Positions 5,334-5,527 of a stretch of 5,527 bases of DNA are shown in pieces. The notes under the pieces are model-generated. The model was not told the DNA's origin. It saw only the letters and a list, made by a program, of their open reading frames with translations, and searched no databases. Positions within the stretch are counted from its first letter, which is position 1. Every line of letters starts with the position of its first letter. The position numbers and the translations under genes were made by a program. The stretch spans positions 1-5,527 of the forward strand of contig JACPVN010000548.1 in NCBI GenBank assembly GCA_016191715.1, given 5' to 3'. This DNA is from Ignavibacteriota bacterium (lineage in GTDB: Bacteria > Bacteroidota > Ignavibacteria > UBA10030 > SZUA-254).

Positions 5334-5527
5334 TTACTCTACATGCGGCTGTGGCTTCTTGGCGACCTTATACAACGCTCCACCCATCAGGGCGAAGAAT
5401 AATACTCCAATAATCTGGAATCCGCCGTTACCAAGCGCTTCCGTCAATCCATGATCGGCGCTAAGTCTCCGGAGGAAGTCGAAAATTCCTTCATTTACCG
5501 AAAGTAACGCGACAACAACTCCCGCCA
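5334..5527 (-). CDS. C-terminus of a membrane protein (truncated by window edge)
   Basis: A minus-strand frame is open from the window edge to TAA at 5334-5336, giving the last 63 residues of a protein whose start lies outside. The visible part begins with hydrophobic AGVVVALLSV, probably the end of a membrane helix. An amphipathic connecting stretch (NEGIFDFLRRLSADHGLTEA) follows, then a clear transmembrane helix (FQIIGVLFFALMGGALY), then a short basic tail, KVAKKPQPHVE. The positive tail suggests a cytoplasmic C-terminus. I do not recognise the family. The 147-base gap and inverted repeat before pepD suggest a separate transcript. Confidence 0.65.
   Translation of the reverse strand, partial: AGVVVALLSVNEGIFDFLRRLSADHGLTEALGNGGFQIIGVLFFALMGGALYKVAKKPQPHVE

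Noticed and set aside
1..5527. CRISPR arrays, tRNA or rRNA genes, insertion sequences
   Set aside because: No regularly spaced direct repeats, cloverleaf, rRNA-like or transposase-like sequence was seen on either strand.

Overview
The window most likely comes from a bacterium of the FCB superphylum, with Ignavibacteriota/Chlorobi/Bacteroidota-like lineages the best guess. The main evidence is the large central protein. It ends in a textbook Por/type IX secretion (T9SS type A) sorting domain with the QNFPNPFNPST signature, preceded by fibronectin-III-like modules typical of these phyla. Several genes lack a clear Shine-Dalgarno site, which also fits. Base composition is moderate and slightly AT-rich between genes. 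I cannot place the organism more precisely.

All supported genes lie on the minus strand. Reading right to left in the direction of transcription: (1) 5334-5527 is the C-terminal 63 residues of an unrecognised membrane protein cut by the window edge. (2) 5187-5333 is an intergenic stretch with a perfect 13-bp inverted repeat. (3) 3732-5186 is a complete M20-family aminoacyl-histidine dipeptidase (PepD) with every catalytic and metal-ligand residue present. (4) 3388-3731 is a gap holding a near-perfect palindrome abutting the pepD stop, a convincing intrinsic terminator, a second nested inverted repeat and the leader of the next gene. (5) 664-3387 is a 907-residue secreted cytochrome with nine CXXCH haem motifs. 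(6) 148-663 is a mostly non-coding zone with a possible terminator, a degenerate ACTT-rich repeat patch, a 10-G homopolymer and a possible small or decayed ORF. (7) 1-147 is the start of an exported protein, visible only as a signal peptide and nine mature residues.

The genes do not look like one operon. A terminator separates pepD from the cytochrome, and the cytochrome has its own good ribosome binding site and leader. PepD is a cytosolic housekeeping peptidase. The cytochrome is predicted to pass through the Sec system, acquire haem in the periplasm and be displayed or released through the T9SS. This suggests an extracellular electron-transfer or redox role, but no redox partner, cytochrome-maturation gene or T9SS component is in view.

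The most interesting content is the nine-haem protein with a T9SS tail. Next are the palindrome that may have truncated the pepD reading frame, the homopolymeric G tract and repeat patch near the left end, and the start-codon hairpin in the left-edge gene. I found no convincing new defence, mobile or CRISPR-like system.
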